Source: Laguncularia racemosa
Lineage: Eukaryota; Streptophyta; Magnoliopsida; Myrtales; Combretaceae
DNA: 64,000 nt
NCBI GenBank assembly: GCA_037954665.1
Contig: JBBMOL010000058.1
Location: 4,045,323-4,109,322 of the forward strand
Direction of reading: 5' to 3'
Each line of letters opens with the position of its first letter. The stretch's first letter is position 1. The notes beneath the pieces are model-generated. The model worked only from the letters and a program-made list of their open reading frames with translations. It was not told where the DNA came from and ran no database searches. The position numbers and the translations under genes are program-made. Below are positions 47,044 through 57,988 of the stretch, piece after piece.

Positions 47044-47228
47044 ATGATGATATTCGTACAATGAAAATTGATATGCAAGGGACTAGCATACGTATCAACG
47101 ATATTATCATTAATGCTAAGTTTGGATTTTGGCTTACGTATTTCCAACGAAATGTCAACTTCATTGAAAAACAAATCCCCGTTCCATCACTTGTGGGGTT
47201 AGTCGGTAAAACCATTTCGATTGACTAG
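47044..47228 (+). CDS. possible terminal exon of an unknown host gene
   Basis: A TTTTTCTTTTTGCAG acceptor is followed by 61 codons free of stops, ending in TAG at 47226-47228. The frame (first codon at 47046) reads DDDIRTMKIDMQGTSIRI, then INAKFGFWLTYFQRNVNF and VPSLVGLVGKTISID, with mixed hydrophobic and charged residues and no low complexity. It looks like real coding sequence and unlike any retrotransposon domain in the window. I do not recognise the family. It may belong with the coding-like stretch at 37871-38074 as one gene split by the Tekay insertion, the region 46943-47043 then being part of an intron. Confidence is limited because it has no upstream exon that joins it cleanly. Confidence 0.4.
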
Positions 47229-47756
47229 GGTCCTAGTTTCTTGGTCCGATTATCCTTGTCAATTGTCACTATTCATATGATAATTAAACAACACTTGTCA
47301 ATGATTCAAAGTACGCATAATGTTAAAACTATTGACGAAACCCTTTTTCTTTTTTTTTTTTTTCAAATTCAAATCTTTTTCTTTGGAAAATTTAAAATTT
47401 TCATGTTTTCCATGTCATATTAAATTGAATTTTCATATATCAGATTACTATCTTTATCATCTTTTCCAATGAAAGTGATCTTTGATATATTTTTCAACCA
47501 CAATGAAGGTCATAAATTTAAAAAATAAAACTAAATGTCTTCCATTCTTATCTCACCATATCTCCACATCTTCCCTTTATCTATTTTTAGCAAAAGATTG
47601 CAAAACTTTAAAGAGATAAAATTCAAAATCATTATTTAAATTCTGGACGTAATCTTTAATGTTACACCTAATGTGTGGAGTTAATTGGGCATAAAATTTA
47701 GCAATTTTAAATTTTAAGGGTAAATTTTTGTAAGTAAAAGTTCAATTAGTGCTTTG
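47229..47756. other. AT-rich sequence after the possible exon
   Basis: About 530 bp without recognisable features; it could be a 3' untranslated region and intergenic DNA of the possible gene. Confidence 0.4.
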
Positions 47757-48976
47757 TGTTAGGATTCTAAAGAGTTTTGATGATAACAAAATGACCTAAA
47801 TGATTCTAATTGAGTTTATTGAGTGTGCAAAAGATAATCGTATTTATAGTCTAACTAAAAGTTAGAAAATCAATGGATAAATAAAGTTAAGTTAAGTGGT
47901 TCTTAACAACTTATAGGTTAAGTTAGAAGGAGTTGTTTTTAAGGAATAATAGGAACTCAAAGGATAAGTTAGAAAGTGCAACTACTACGAGGTTGAATGA
48001 ATAGAACAATATTCATACATATTTTAAATTGGATAATTATCAATTTTGAAGACTTAGCTCCATTTATTGGACATATTTGGGTAGTATATTCAATGCATTC
48101 TAGGACACATATCCATGGGAATCTTAGTGATTAATTCTCAGAATAAAAAGATTTATTCAAGACATGATCAAGTTCATAATTACTTTTGAAGATTTGTTTC
48201 AAAATTGGGATTAAAAAGATTATACCAAATATTTTGGAAGAAACATGTGTTTAGAGTTCAAATTTGAAATAACGGATAAGGAAAGAAGTTGTTAACTGTT
48301 CTACAAAATCAAGGAGAAGTTGAAGATTATCTAAAGTAAATTTGAGCTCAACAATTTTTTTGCAAATAGTGTATATCATGATATAGGAACAAATCTAGAC
48401 TTTACTCTATAATAATTCAACTTCATTTGCACACCATTGTTGAAGAATTTTGAAGAGATCATACTTAAAATTTAAATTTGACTTCCAACATTCAAATGGA
48501 GGATTTTGTGCAACCGACTATTTAACTTAAAGTCTAACTTATCGGGATGATCTTATCAGTTTAATTCAGATTAGCTAAGTAGCTATTGGTCATTAGAAGG
48601 TCATAAATACAACATCAATTGAAAAATTTGAAACATAGAGAACAATATCTAGCTATTGAAAGAACATTTCCAAAACCTAGGGACTAACTTAGAAACTATT
48701 TTGTCTTTTATTTATTTTCATTTTACATTCGAACTAAAATATCGAGAATACAAATTCTTATTTCCTCAACTTTTTTTTTAATATTTCTTAAGAGCTTAAC
48801 ATTTGTGTTAATGAGAGTTTGCTTATATCTCTAAAGATCTCTATATAGCCTTAAGGGTAGGCTAGATAAGTGGAGTAGAGTGTTTGAAGCCAAGGTGTTA
48901 GTAAATTGATTGTAATATTTCATTTTCATTTTTATTGGATTAGCGGAATGATACTGGTGTAGAAGACCAAGTCCCC
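47757..48976 (+). repeat. SIRE-like Ty1/copia LTR
   Basis: Starts TGTTAGGATTC and shortly after reads TTTTGATGATAACAAA, a pairing typical of SIRE/Maximus copia LTR starts. About 1.2 kb later it has TTGGATTAGCGGAATGATAC and GAAGACCAAGTCCCC, resembling the LTR end. AATAGTAGAGC at 48976-48986 could be a ruined Met-tRNA site. No second copy was found, so it is a solo or truncated LTR. Confidence 0.5.
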
Positions 48977-49249
48977 AATAGTAGAGCTAGAAGAGAGGAT
49001 TGATGTGGAAGATGGGTGGAGGAGTCATAGAGGTAGATGCTACTAAGATGAGAGTGCTTGAAGAGGAGAGGGGGAGGGGTATAGAGGAGTGAGGGAGGGC
49101 TTAGGTAGTGTGGGTGTCTTGAGAGGTGGAAGTAGGTATGGTGAAGGTAAAGGTGAGAAGCTCGATAGTAGAGGTAGAAGACAATAAGTGTTGTTTATAA
49201 GGAAAATCAAATCATAGAAAACCACATGACAGTTGTATAAACCTTCCTA
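48977..49249. other. purine-rich tract
   Basis: Strong G/A bias on the plus strand (for example GAAGAGGAGAGGGGGAGGGG near 49060-49080), with repeats of GTAGAGGTAGAAG-type strings. It could be the leader behind the SIRE-like LTR. No open frame on the plus strand. Confidence 0.4.
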
Positions 49250-49870
49250 GAGGTAGTAGAATCAATGGTCTTAACCTTTGTAGAGGTTTGAGTAGTTGAT
49301 GAACATGTAAGGAAAGGAGTGAGGAAGGAGTTCCTTTTAGGCTTGATGGGTCATATTATGAAAGTAAAGGCACCTAAATGTGCAAAGGAACTATTAGTTA
49401 GGTAACATTTTATGAAGGAGATCAAAAGGTGATTTGTGATTAAGTGTGACTAAGGGATGTTAGTCGATGGTATAGATGATAGTGAGAGCATTATCAACCT
49501 AAAGAGAGGGTGCTAAGCTAGCATGCAAATGTGTGGTGTAGACCAATGTAGTGATGTGGTGATACTTGTGTTTAACAACCTAATTTTGTTGAGAAGTGTT
49601 GGAGCATAAGATTGAAGGCATGTACCCTATTCACGTAAGTAGTTAAAGCCTTGTTAACAAATTCAATACCACCATTATAGTGAATGACTTCGATATAATT
49701 GGAAAAAAGGTTTTTAACTAAAGCTTCAAAGTGCCAAAAATGTAACAAAACTTCATTTTTATTATACATTGGAAAATCTAAGAGTATCTAGTATAGTTGT
49801 CTATGAAAAGTAAATAATAGCAAAATCTTAGATTTAATCCATGACGTGCCTAGGAGGAATATCATTAGGC
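49250..49870 (-). pseudogene. Ty1/copia integrase remnant
   Basis: 49572-49769 is open: MYNKNEVLLHFWHFEAL, KNLFSNYIEVIHYNGGIEFVN and NRVHAFNLMLQHFSTK. This matches the copia integrase segment around the second catalytic Asp (normally ...SDGGTEF, here YNGGIEF, so the Asp is Asn). Upstream (49770-49830) FLLLFIDNYTRYS-like text precedes it. It is a fragment without LTRs on either side in this orientation. Confidence 0.7.
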
Positions 49871-50559
49871 CAACCAATCACATAGAGAATTCCACCAATA
49901 AAGTATAGGAAATTAATCACTAAACTATCGTGATTAATAATTATTTTTATGGCTTTTATGAATTTATAATAATTGAAGGAATATAGATGACTCTCTCATG
50001 GATATGACTCACAAAGAAAGATTGAATTATGCTTAATCTATGTGATATTACTTAGAAATAAATTAAATGGTTTTACTTGCCACAGTTAAAGAAGACTAAT
50101 AAGAACAAGGGTTTTAAAAAGATATGAACTCTATTAAAAAAAGAAATTTCATTAATTGTCAATAAAAAGTCCCTTACACATAAGGTAACATGATATTTAT
50201 AAGTAAACCTAAACAATAATTAAGGACAAAGATGAATACAAAGAAATAAATACGATAATGAAACAAAATAAACAAATAGGGAAATCAAATAACTATCAAA
50301 TATCTAACTTCCTAAAATATCGATAACTATAACTTCAACTAAATCTTCTAATATCATCTTGCATTTTAATAGAATATTGACTACTTTGTCTTCAATTAAT
50401 TATAAGCTCTAGTCTTTCTAAATTTTGAAATAGAAGCCTTCACTAAATTAGAAGCCATTAATTCAAAAGCACATTCCTTTGATTCAGAGATGCATTCTCA
50501 TGAAGCCATTACTAGCAAACTCTTTCAAATGTTCATATGATGAAGCATGTAATTATCCT
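49871..50559. other. unassigned AT-rich sequence
   Basis: Nearly 700 bp, no domain or repeat recognised on either strand. Confidence 0.5.
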
Positions 50560-51480
50560 TAAACACCTCTTCCTTTTGTAAAAAAGAACCTCCTAAAACT
50601 ATAATCTCCTGGAAACTCTATTCGATAAGCATTATTATTTATCTTCTTGCTAATTTCAATTTTTCCATCTACTCTAGGAGCAAGTTTCTAAAGCTTTCTT
50701 CTAGGGAATTTTTCCTTCCTCAAGTGAATCCACACTAAGTCACCTTCATGGAAGCTTATGCTCTTCTTTCATCTATTGTCATATTGCTACTACTTATCAA
50801 TAGTTTGCTTAAGCTTTTCATGAACCTTTTGATGATACTTCTGGATGTCCTTTACCTTACCAACCCCTCTAAGACTTTCATCTTTTACCACTAACACAAA
50901 TAACAAATCCAAAGGCATAGTAAGATTATAACTATACACAACCTCAAATGGAGATTCTCCAATGGAACTATGTGTTGATTAGTTATAAGTAAACACACGT
51001 CCCAAATGGAAAAGACTCTTGCCCATAGTAACTTGAATTAAAGTACTTAATGTATGATTAACAACTTTAGTCTATCCACCAACCTACAGATGACTAGTTG
51101 TGCTAAACATAAGTTTAGTTCCCAACCTCTTCCACAACATCTTCTAAAACAAGTTGAGAAACTTCACATCTTTATAAAAAATGATGCTATGTGGAAAGCA
51201 ATGAAGCCTAATTATTTCTTGCACAAAAAAGTTAGCAGTAAACATTAAAACATTTTTCTTATAGCATAGAATAAACTTTTTCATTCTATTGAATCTAACC
51301 ACCACTACCATAATCAAATCTCTACCTTTGACTGTTCTCGATAATCTCAAAACAAATTCTATACTAATATCAATCCACGGTTCTAATGGCACAGTAAGAG
51401 TGTGTAAGTTCCATACACTTCTTTATTTCTCTTTGCTTTCTTGTGCACACCACATCTTTGGATCACTTTATCCACATTCT
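50560..51480 (-). pseudogene. CRM-like integrase fragment
   Basis: 51144-51392 holds the first catalytic region (LEPWIDISIEFVLRLSRT) and HCFPHSIIFYKDVKF, where both Asp residues of the core are changed (MD to IE, SDRD to YKD). Further left with stops: LGTKLMFSTT, THSSIGESPFEVVY, FHEGDLVWIHLRKEKFP and INNNAYRIEFPGDY. This is the order and wording of CRM-type integrase. It stops dead at 51480 inside the zinc module, where the LTR of the next CRM element begins. Confidence 0.75.
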
Positions 51481-52173
51481 TGATGAGAGCCATGATGGGA
51501 GCCAAGCCAGAAGATGGAATGTGGATCCTCTTAAAGTGCTACCTGGACCGATCACAAGAACTTGAGCGAAACAATTCAAGGAAGCACTTAACGGGTTGAT
51601 AAAGGATGTCCACGAAGCCGGAAAGGATTGGAGAAACCAGGAGAATGCACTTGCACTTGTACAAGTCATTCAAGGAGATCAAAGCATAGGAGGTCAAAGC
51701 TGCCAGCCTTGACAATGCTGGCCTGAGCACTGCCAGCCTTGACCCGGCGTTGCCATTCGTGCACGACAGAAGGACTACGCTAGCTCACTACGCCGCCGGC
51801 CTTTCTACCCGGCGTACATCCTACGCTGTCGGCTTTTATTCCCTGTTTGTTATTTTTCCGTGACTTTATGATGTTATGTCGTTTTGGGCTTTTATTATTA
51901 TGAGTTGTAAACCCTAATATAAGCTTCTAGGGTTGAGAACAGAACATAGAACACAGATACAAGGTTGAATAACACATTTTGAGAGAATTCCTCTCTTGGT
52001 TCTCTAAAGAACTTCTCTTGAACTTATCGGATTTCTTTTGTGGCGGTCATCCCAACTTATCAATCGGTCTTTCATCTCGATTGTGGCGTCTACAGAATAT
52101 ACTAAGGTTCTTGGGTTGCAATTCCGAACGTATTGGTATTGGGTTTTGCCACACGTGGGCATGGTTCATATCA
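51481..52173 (+). repeat. 5' LTR of the second CRM element (693 bp)
   Basis: Starts TGATGAGAGCC, ends CATATCA three bases before the primer site. TATA-like ATATAAG at 51918-51924 with AACCCTAATATAAGCTTC context. GCCAGCCTTGACC and CCGGCC strings match the style of the first CRM LTR. The left edge is set by the sudden end of the integrase fragment. Confidence 0.8.
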
Positions 52174-52176
52174 GTT

Positions 52177-52189
52177 TGGTATCAGAGCC
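52177..52189 (+). other. primer binding site, initiator Met-tRNA
   Basis: TGGTATCAGAGCC, an exact match to the plant initiator Met-tRNA complement. Confidence 0.95.
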
Positions 52190-52689
52190 TAGGTTTGTTA
52201 AACATCAGTTCGGTTTGAGGAAGGTAACATCAAAACCCTAACTCCAATCGTTCATATGAATTGTTCATATCAAGTTTCATGTTGTCATAGCTTCGTACTC
52301 AAGTTCATAGTGTTAATTGTTTTCTAGAGAGTGTAGTGCATCCTATTAATTTTATTACAAACAAAAAAAAGAACAAAAAAAAAAGAAAAAAAAAATCACG
52401 ACAAAAAAAAAACGTGAACAAAAATAAAACAAAGGCAACAAAAAGGAAAGAAAAAGAGGAAAATTTCGAGCCCCTAGAGTTTTGTTGAATTCTACGGAAG
52501 GGATTGGTGTAGTTTGGGTTTGTTCTAAGAGAATTGAGAAGAGGAATTGGTGAGTTGATATCATCATTGCTTGTGAGAATATACGAGTGATTGTGGGATA
52601 TCATCCTTTGAGTGAAACACGTAAGGGAGTGAATCGTGAGGCTTAATCATATATATTTGTGTTAGTACTAACCTTTTACTATAGGAACT
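52190..52689 (+). other. leader of the second CRM element
   Basis: 500 bp, with an A-rich tract at 52362-52455. No plus-strand coding sequence; the minus-strand Phe-rich frames here are shadows of the A tract. Confidence 0.6.
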
Positions 52690-53727
52690 ATGTCAAGGCA
52701 ACATTCTCCTGAAGGAGAGAGGGGAAGGTTTGATGCTAGGTTAGTGATTGAGGCGTTGAGGAGTGAGATGAAGAGGATGTTTCAGGAGAGCATGGAACAA
52801 ATTCATGAGACGGTGGAGCAAAAACTAGAGCAATCTAAAAACGTCTTCCAAGGGTGTAAGAGGGAGAGTTGTTCTAGGAGAGTACAAAGGGGTGGAGATG
52901 AAATGTCTGATGATGAATTTGATGAACCTTCTATCGAGAGTTATAGAGGTTATGGTGGTAGGAATAGAGGAACTAGGGATTGGGAAGATAGAGGAGATAG
53001 GAATAGAGAGGATAATCAATTGAGTAGTATAAAGATGAAGATTCCTCCTTTCCAAGGGAAGAATGATCCCGAGGCGTACTTAGAGTGGGAGAAGAAGTTA
53101 GAGATGGTGTTTGATTGTCACAATTATAATGGGAGAAAGAAAGTGAAGCTTGCTGCCATTGAGTTTTCAGATTACGCCATAGTGTGGTGGGATCAACTGA
53201 TGTTGAATAGAAGAAGGAATGGCGAACCACCTATTGAGTCTTGGGAAGATATGAAGAGGGTGATGAAGAAGCGGTTTGTGCCTGCGTATTACTATCGTGA
53301 ATTGCACAACAAATTGCAAACTCTTAAGTAGGGAAGCCGAAGTGTGGATGAGTATTTCAAGGAGATGGAGGTTACTATGATTAGGGCGAATGTAGAGGAG
53401 GATAGGGAGGCTACCATGGCTAGGTTTCTTACTAGGTTGAATAGAGAGATTCAAAATGTCGTAGAATTGCAGCATTATGTGGAATTGGAAGATATGGTTC
53501 ACATGGCTATAAAGGTTGAAAACCAACATAAGAGGAAAGATAGTAGTACTGCATGGTTTCAATAGGGTGCTGGTTCATCTACCTGGAAGACTAACCAATG
53601 GAAGAAGGAAGAAAAGTCTTTACCCACCAAACCAAAAGGAGAGCAGAGGCAAGTGGGTTCTACTCCTAGTAACCAAGGTAAACCTGATTCTAATACTCCT
53701 AGAAATCGTGACATTAAATGTTTTTGA
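52690..53727 (+). pseudogene. gag of the second CRM element, truncated
   Basis: Starts at ATG 52690. Open to 53331 (213 codons): coiled coil (ALRSEMKRMFQESMEQIHE), acidic patch (DEMSDDEFDE), Arg/Gly-rich stretch, IPPFQGKNDPEAYLEWEKK, SDYAIVWWDQLM and KRFVPAYYYRELHNKLQ. A TAG at 53329 (probably from CAG) precedes SVDEYFKEMEVTMIRANVEE and VELQHYVELEDMVHMAIKVE, open again at 53344-53565, then a second TAG. The last residues are RNRDIKCF at the knuckle. Compared with the first CRM element, Gag is better preserved, with two simple stops and no frameshift. Confidence 0.88.
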
Positions 53728-54657
53728 TCGTTGCTAATCGTAGTTTTAATATTTATAATTCTTGTTCTTAATCTTACTACGAAGCAATAGGCAAGCGCAC
53801 CTATCGTAGCGTAATATAGCGAGTAAGCACAAGGTCGTCCCTTAGAGATACACCAACTACTAGTACTAACTCCGTTCCTATTACCTAACCGACGCTTAAA
53901 TATGTTGGATGAAACTTAATTACTCTAATCTTAAAACTAATAACTCACTAACAACAATGGTTCTGAAGATTTATCAATTGGCAAAAGCAACCTAGATCTT
54001 ATTATACTCCTTCTCTATCATGTAATTCATTAGATTTATGAGGATTGGCGTAGTTGACTTCTTATACTGTCGAATTCCCTAATCAAGTTAACTACTTTCT
54101 CAAGTATATTAACCTATCTAGGTATATAGAAATTCAACACATTATATAACTAACCATAATAACCACTTCATATTAGCTATAGTTCAGCCCAACTTCACAA
54201 ATGTGTATGTCTACCCTTAACTTTAAGATTTATAATGATCTCATTGTCGTGAAACTAAAAATAAAGAACAAAGGGATGAAATGGGACAACCTTAGGGTTT
54301 AAGCAAAGCTGCTAACTTCTAGCACTTATTGTCTTACAAGTTCAGCTTTATTCCTATTTACATGCCATTGGAAATCTATGCTAAACAAAGAAAATTTCTC
54401 ATAGTATTAAGTTCTCATTAAAACCTATAAAGCTTTAACTAAAAACATCAAACGAAACAAAAGGCATGAAGTAAAATATAGTGGGTTACCTCCCACCTAG
54501 TGCTTAGGTTTATGCCCCTCATCTAGACTTTATTCTTCTTTTTTCATCATCATGGATCCTTCAATTGAAGCTATTCTTTACATGCACCTATATCTCCTAT
54601 AATTTCTACAACTCCATAAGGAAGCACTTTTGTGATTTCATATGGCCTCTCCATCTT
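53728..54657 (-). mobile_element. Athila-type remnant: integrase tail, 3' UTR and LTR end
   Basis: Read on the minus strand, 54540-54657 encodes KMERPYEITKVLPYGVVEI, the usual Athila integrase end. AAGCACTAGGTGGGAGGTAACCC (in two parts, 54481-54510) matches the conserved box after Athila pol. The end near 53740-53860 (GGGACGACCTTGTGC, GCTATATTACG) is homologous to the LTR end of the plus-strand Athila at 61640-61734. Both ends are cut: by the Tekay-like LTR on the right and by the CRM junction on the left. Confidence 0.65.
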
Positions 54658-55295
54658 TGTGACACCTACGCCCCGAAACCCGAGCTGCGCTACTACCTAA
54701 CACGTGTCCTTATCTCACAAGAACACGTTAAGGCTCTAAATAACTCTGATACATTTTAACCTATAACTCTTATAATAAAAGTATTCTATATAACCTCAAC
54801 ATTTAAATGATAACTTGAACCATAACAAATATCTAACACAGCAGAAGTCTTTAAAACACCAAAAATAACGACTTCAAAAGATATTGTCTATTACAGTTAA
54901 ACATCATAATCTTCCTAAAACTTAATCTCCATAATAATAATGGTACTTTTCGTCTTCCTCTCTGTGTGGTTCACCTAAACCCAAGTCATCTTCAGGGTTC
55001 TCATCTCCCTCAACACCTGCATCTAAAAATGATTCCCTAAAGGGTAAGCTAATGCCCAGTACGTATAACACAAACACATACGCGTGAACAAACATAAACG
55101 AATATCACACACATCATGTTGAACTTAAACACATACAATCATTTCTTAATATAATTTACATTCACAAACAAACAACAGGGTACTCATGACCCCCTTAACA
55201 CATTAGAGCATGTCTTGGTGATGGGAACTGCCACTATGGGCCCTACACCCATGATCCCTTAATCCTTAAAGTTGGTGATGGGAACTACCACTACG
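54658..55295 (-). repeat. Tekay-like LTR, left part
   Basis: Starts TGTGACACCTACGCCCCGAA. Shares with the 8.7 kb Tekay LTRs the string CCACTATGGGCCC and its neighbourhood, in the same orientation. The gag-protease element splits it at 55295; it resumes at 59847. Confidence 0.65.
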
Positions 55296-56135
55296 TGATG
55301 TGCCTTAATTCTAAATTCAATCACACAATATAATTTATGATTCAATTACACAATTAGTACTCCAAAATGGCGTAATGAACTTGATTCCAATTAAGCAAAA
55401 TACCAAACAAAATTATGAACAAATAAATATGTGATTTTCAATTGAAAATCACATAATTGCACTAGGAAGCAATTTCAAAATTGAAATGACCAAATTTGAA
55501 AATTACAACCTAAATCACGTGAATGAACAAGTAACCAAAAATTGTACCTATATATGACTCATTAAACACAATTTGTTAACAACAAAAGCAAGATTGATAT
55601 GACTCACAATCTCCTCTTATTAGTTCTCGCCATAATTTCATAAGAAATTGATAAGAGATCTTTGATTTGCAAGGATCACCCTCACGGCACAAAGTGTTTG
55701 TATTTTTCAAAAATATCAAAAGCTCCCTAAAAACCCTAGTTAGTAAGTATTTATATTTGCTCCTATTAGGGTAAAAACAAACCAAAAATTACAAAGATGC
55801 CACCTAAGTGGTTGGTTCCCAAATTACAATTACATGTGCAAAAATAAAATGGCCGGTTCTCATGAGAAAAAATTACGAATACACATGGTCTACTAGTGGT
55901 CGGTTCTTCACTTCAATCGAACAATTTGTGGACCATTGGATGTGACTCCAAAAATGTCCTGCAAGTTGATCCTTAGTACATGTTATTTAGCCATCCTATA
56001 AAACCGATAAATGTACCTACTAATAGTACAAAATAAAACATTATTAGATAAAAATGTGACCATATGTGGATGTCTGGGCTCATGCATCCAAGTCAGGTTT
56101 CCCCACTGCTGGAACCGCATGGTGGATTCCCATGA
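55296..56135 (-). repeat. 3' LTR of the gag-protease element
   Basis: Starts TGATGTGCCTTAATT and ends GATTCCCATGA on the plus strand; the other copy ends ...CCCATCA, so the sense TG here is changed to TC. Copy differences are mostly transitions. Confidence 0.9.
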
Positions 56136-56354
56136 TCTCCTCGGGCCTTTGAAAAATTTGCCCTCAAATCTAAGGGGTCTTCTCTTAGATTGAAACCCAG
56201 TATCTATGTTTGCTTGTTTACTGGACTTTTGGAAGAGCTAAAGGTGTTTCTAATTTGTTCTTGGAGACATAGGAGTTAAGACTATCCATGTACCATCCTT
56301 TTGAAACATGTAAGTGTTTTTGAACCTGTCATGTAACACCTTTCTATCAAATAA
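56136..56354 (-). other. 3' end of the gag-protease element body
   Basis: Contains LFDRKVLHDRFKNTY-like coding text that continues the protease region after a stop, then a purine-rich sense tract (GGCCCGAGGAGA) directly before the LTR as the polypurine tract. No polymerase domain. Confidence 0.7.
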
Positions 56355-56828
56355 CTAGGATCTACCCAACAATAAGTAAAAGGCACACATAGGAAGCACA
56401 TCATAGATAATCACATCACAGTATTTTTCTCCTATACCAATTGGCACCTTTACCCTCTGTGTAACATGCAAACTACTTCTATTGTCTAACCAATGCAATT
56501 TATAAGGGTTAGTAGCTAGTTGTAAGTTATCTACTAATGCAGCAGATATGACATTGGTGCAACTATCACCATCAATGAAAAGCACACAAAGGTTACCTTG
56601 AATCCAACAAGGTGTGTGGAACAAGTTCTCCCTCTGTATGTCCCTAGCATCTAGAGATAAAGTTAGAACCCTACGCAACACATTAATAGGTAAGTAATTT
56701 TCACCCTTTTTGTCCTCATGTGTCTCAGCATTCTGATCATCATAGTACTCCTGTAAAGCCATGGATAAATTTGTAAGCTTGATAGCTTCTTTCTCATCTT
56801 CTTCTTTAGTACCCTCCATAACAGTCAT
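56355..56828 (-). pseudogene. retroviral-type aspartic protease of the gag-protease element
   Basis: 157 open codons. An acidic spacer is followed by NLFHTPCWIQGNLCVLFIDG, then DSCTNVIS, in which the active site DGGSCTN reads DGDSCTN. VKVPIGIGEKYCDVIIYDV and LPMCAFYLLLGRS follow, the flap and hydrophobic-Gly region. A stop after GRS truncates GRPW. The fold matches the CRM-type protease at 2809-3680. The Gly-to-Asp change in the catalytic loop suggests it is inactive in this copy. Confidence 0.82.
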
Positions 56829-57988
56829 TACTCTTTTATTCGGACACTATGCAACCATATGTCAAAATCCCATGCATTTGAAACATTTAATCTGGCGCAT
56901 CTTCCCACTAGTCGACCCCGGTATTGATTGCCTAACATTAGAACCAACCACCTCTTTACCTTTCCCAAAACAATTTTCTCCTTTTCTGTGCTAGGGATAA
57001 CTCTATTTACAGCCTTGGCATGCTCGCCTACTCCCTTTAATCCACCCAACTAACCATCAACCCCCATGGGCTTAGTAGTAGTACTAGGCTTATTATTAGT
57101 GACCTAGAATGGATTGGAACGCCTCTACCTTTCCACTTTCAAAGCTAATTGTATAGCCTCATCAAGTGTACTATACCTTTGTAGCTCAACAACACAGGCT
57201 ATCTCGTATTTCAACCTAGACACAAAACATGCTAGGGTTTGCTCAGGAGGCTCTATTGACCCACATCTGATCATTAATGTTTTAAACTCCTGGACATAGT
57301 CATCCACTGTTTTGCCTCCCTATCTCAATGTTTGTAGACGCATAAACAGTTCCTGCCTATAGTGCTCAGGAATGAACCTCTTCCTCAAAACCCGTTTCAT
57401 GTCTCTCCAAGTGTGTATTTCAGCCTCTCCATCCCTTCACCTACTGATCACCAGATTCTTCCACCACAAAGCGGCATAACCTAAGAACTCCACAGCTGCA
57501 AGACGAACTCTAGTGTTATCATCAATCTCATAACACTCAAAAAGGCCCTCAACCTTATCCTCCCAATCCAGGTAATCATCTGCGGAACCCTTGCCATCAA
57601 ATGAAGGCATCTGCAGCTTCATATATTCTAGTCCCCTAGGTGGCTTGAAATCCCTATTTGAGTATAGATTAACCCCAAAGTTATCATCTCTCTACTCCCT
57701 AAAGGCATGATGATCTCCTTCCACTCTCTTTCCCATATTTCCTCCTATTGTTCCCGCCCTTTGAACGTTCTGAGGTGCTACTCTAGGCGGTAGTACCTGA
57801 GGATTCACCATTGGTGGTTGAGGCATTGTCATCCTATCAATCTTTGTTGCTAGTGTAGCAATAATAGTGGTAAGGTCCTGAAGCTGTTCCTCCAAAGTTC
57901 TCCCACATATAGTACGATGACCTTGTCCTCCACCAACTTGGCTATTGGCCTCATTGCCAATTCCCCCATTCACATTGTCATTCGACAT
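56829..57988 (-). pseudogene. gag of the gag-protease element
   Basis: Starts at ATG 57988. 57692-57988: polar N-terminus with LEEQLQDLTTIIATLATKI. 57437-57622: LQMPSFDGKGSADDYLDWED, then LAAVEFLGYAALWWKNL. 57310-57430: KRVLRKRFIPEHY-like. 57125-57307: MDDYVQEFKTLMIRCGS and VVELQRYSTLDEAIQLALK. The knuckle near 56850-56885 reads IKCFKCMGF then a stop, then CPNKRVM. Relative of CRM Gag but clearly distinct. Three or more stops. Confidence 0.82.

Larger units (their letters stand above)
51481..53727 (+). mobile_element. second CRM-clade element, 5' part only
   Basis: Plus-strand 5' LTR (51481-52173), exact Met-tRNA primer site, A-rich leader and gag up to the zinc knuckle. It ends abruptly at 53727 in IKCF, the first Cys of the knuckle, where Athila LTR sequence starts. 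Protease, pol and 3' LTR are missing from the window. Confidence 0.85.

Noticed and set aside
5547..52189. Short tRNA-like matches (TGGTATCAGAGC and variants)
   Set aside because: These are retrotransposon primer sites of 11-13 bases, not tRNA genes; no cloverleaf surrounds any of them.
52305..52604. Phe-rich minus-strand frames of 70-99 codons
   Set aside because: They are the complement of the A-rich leader of the plus-strand CRM element and have no domain.
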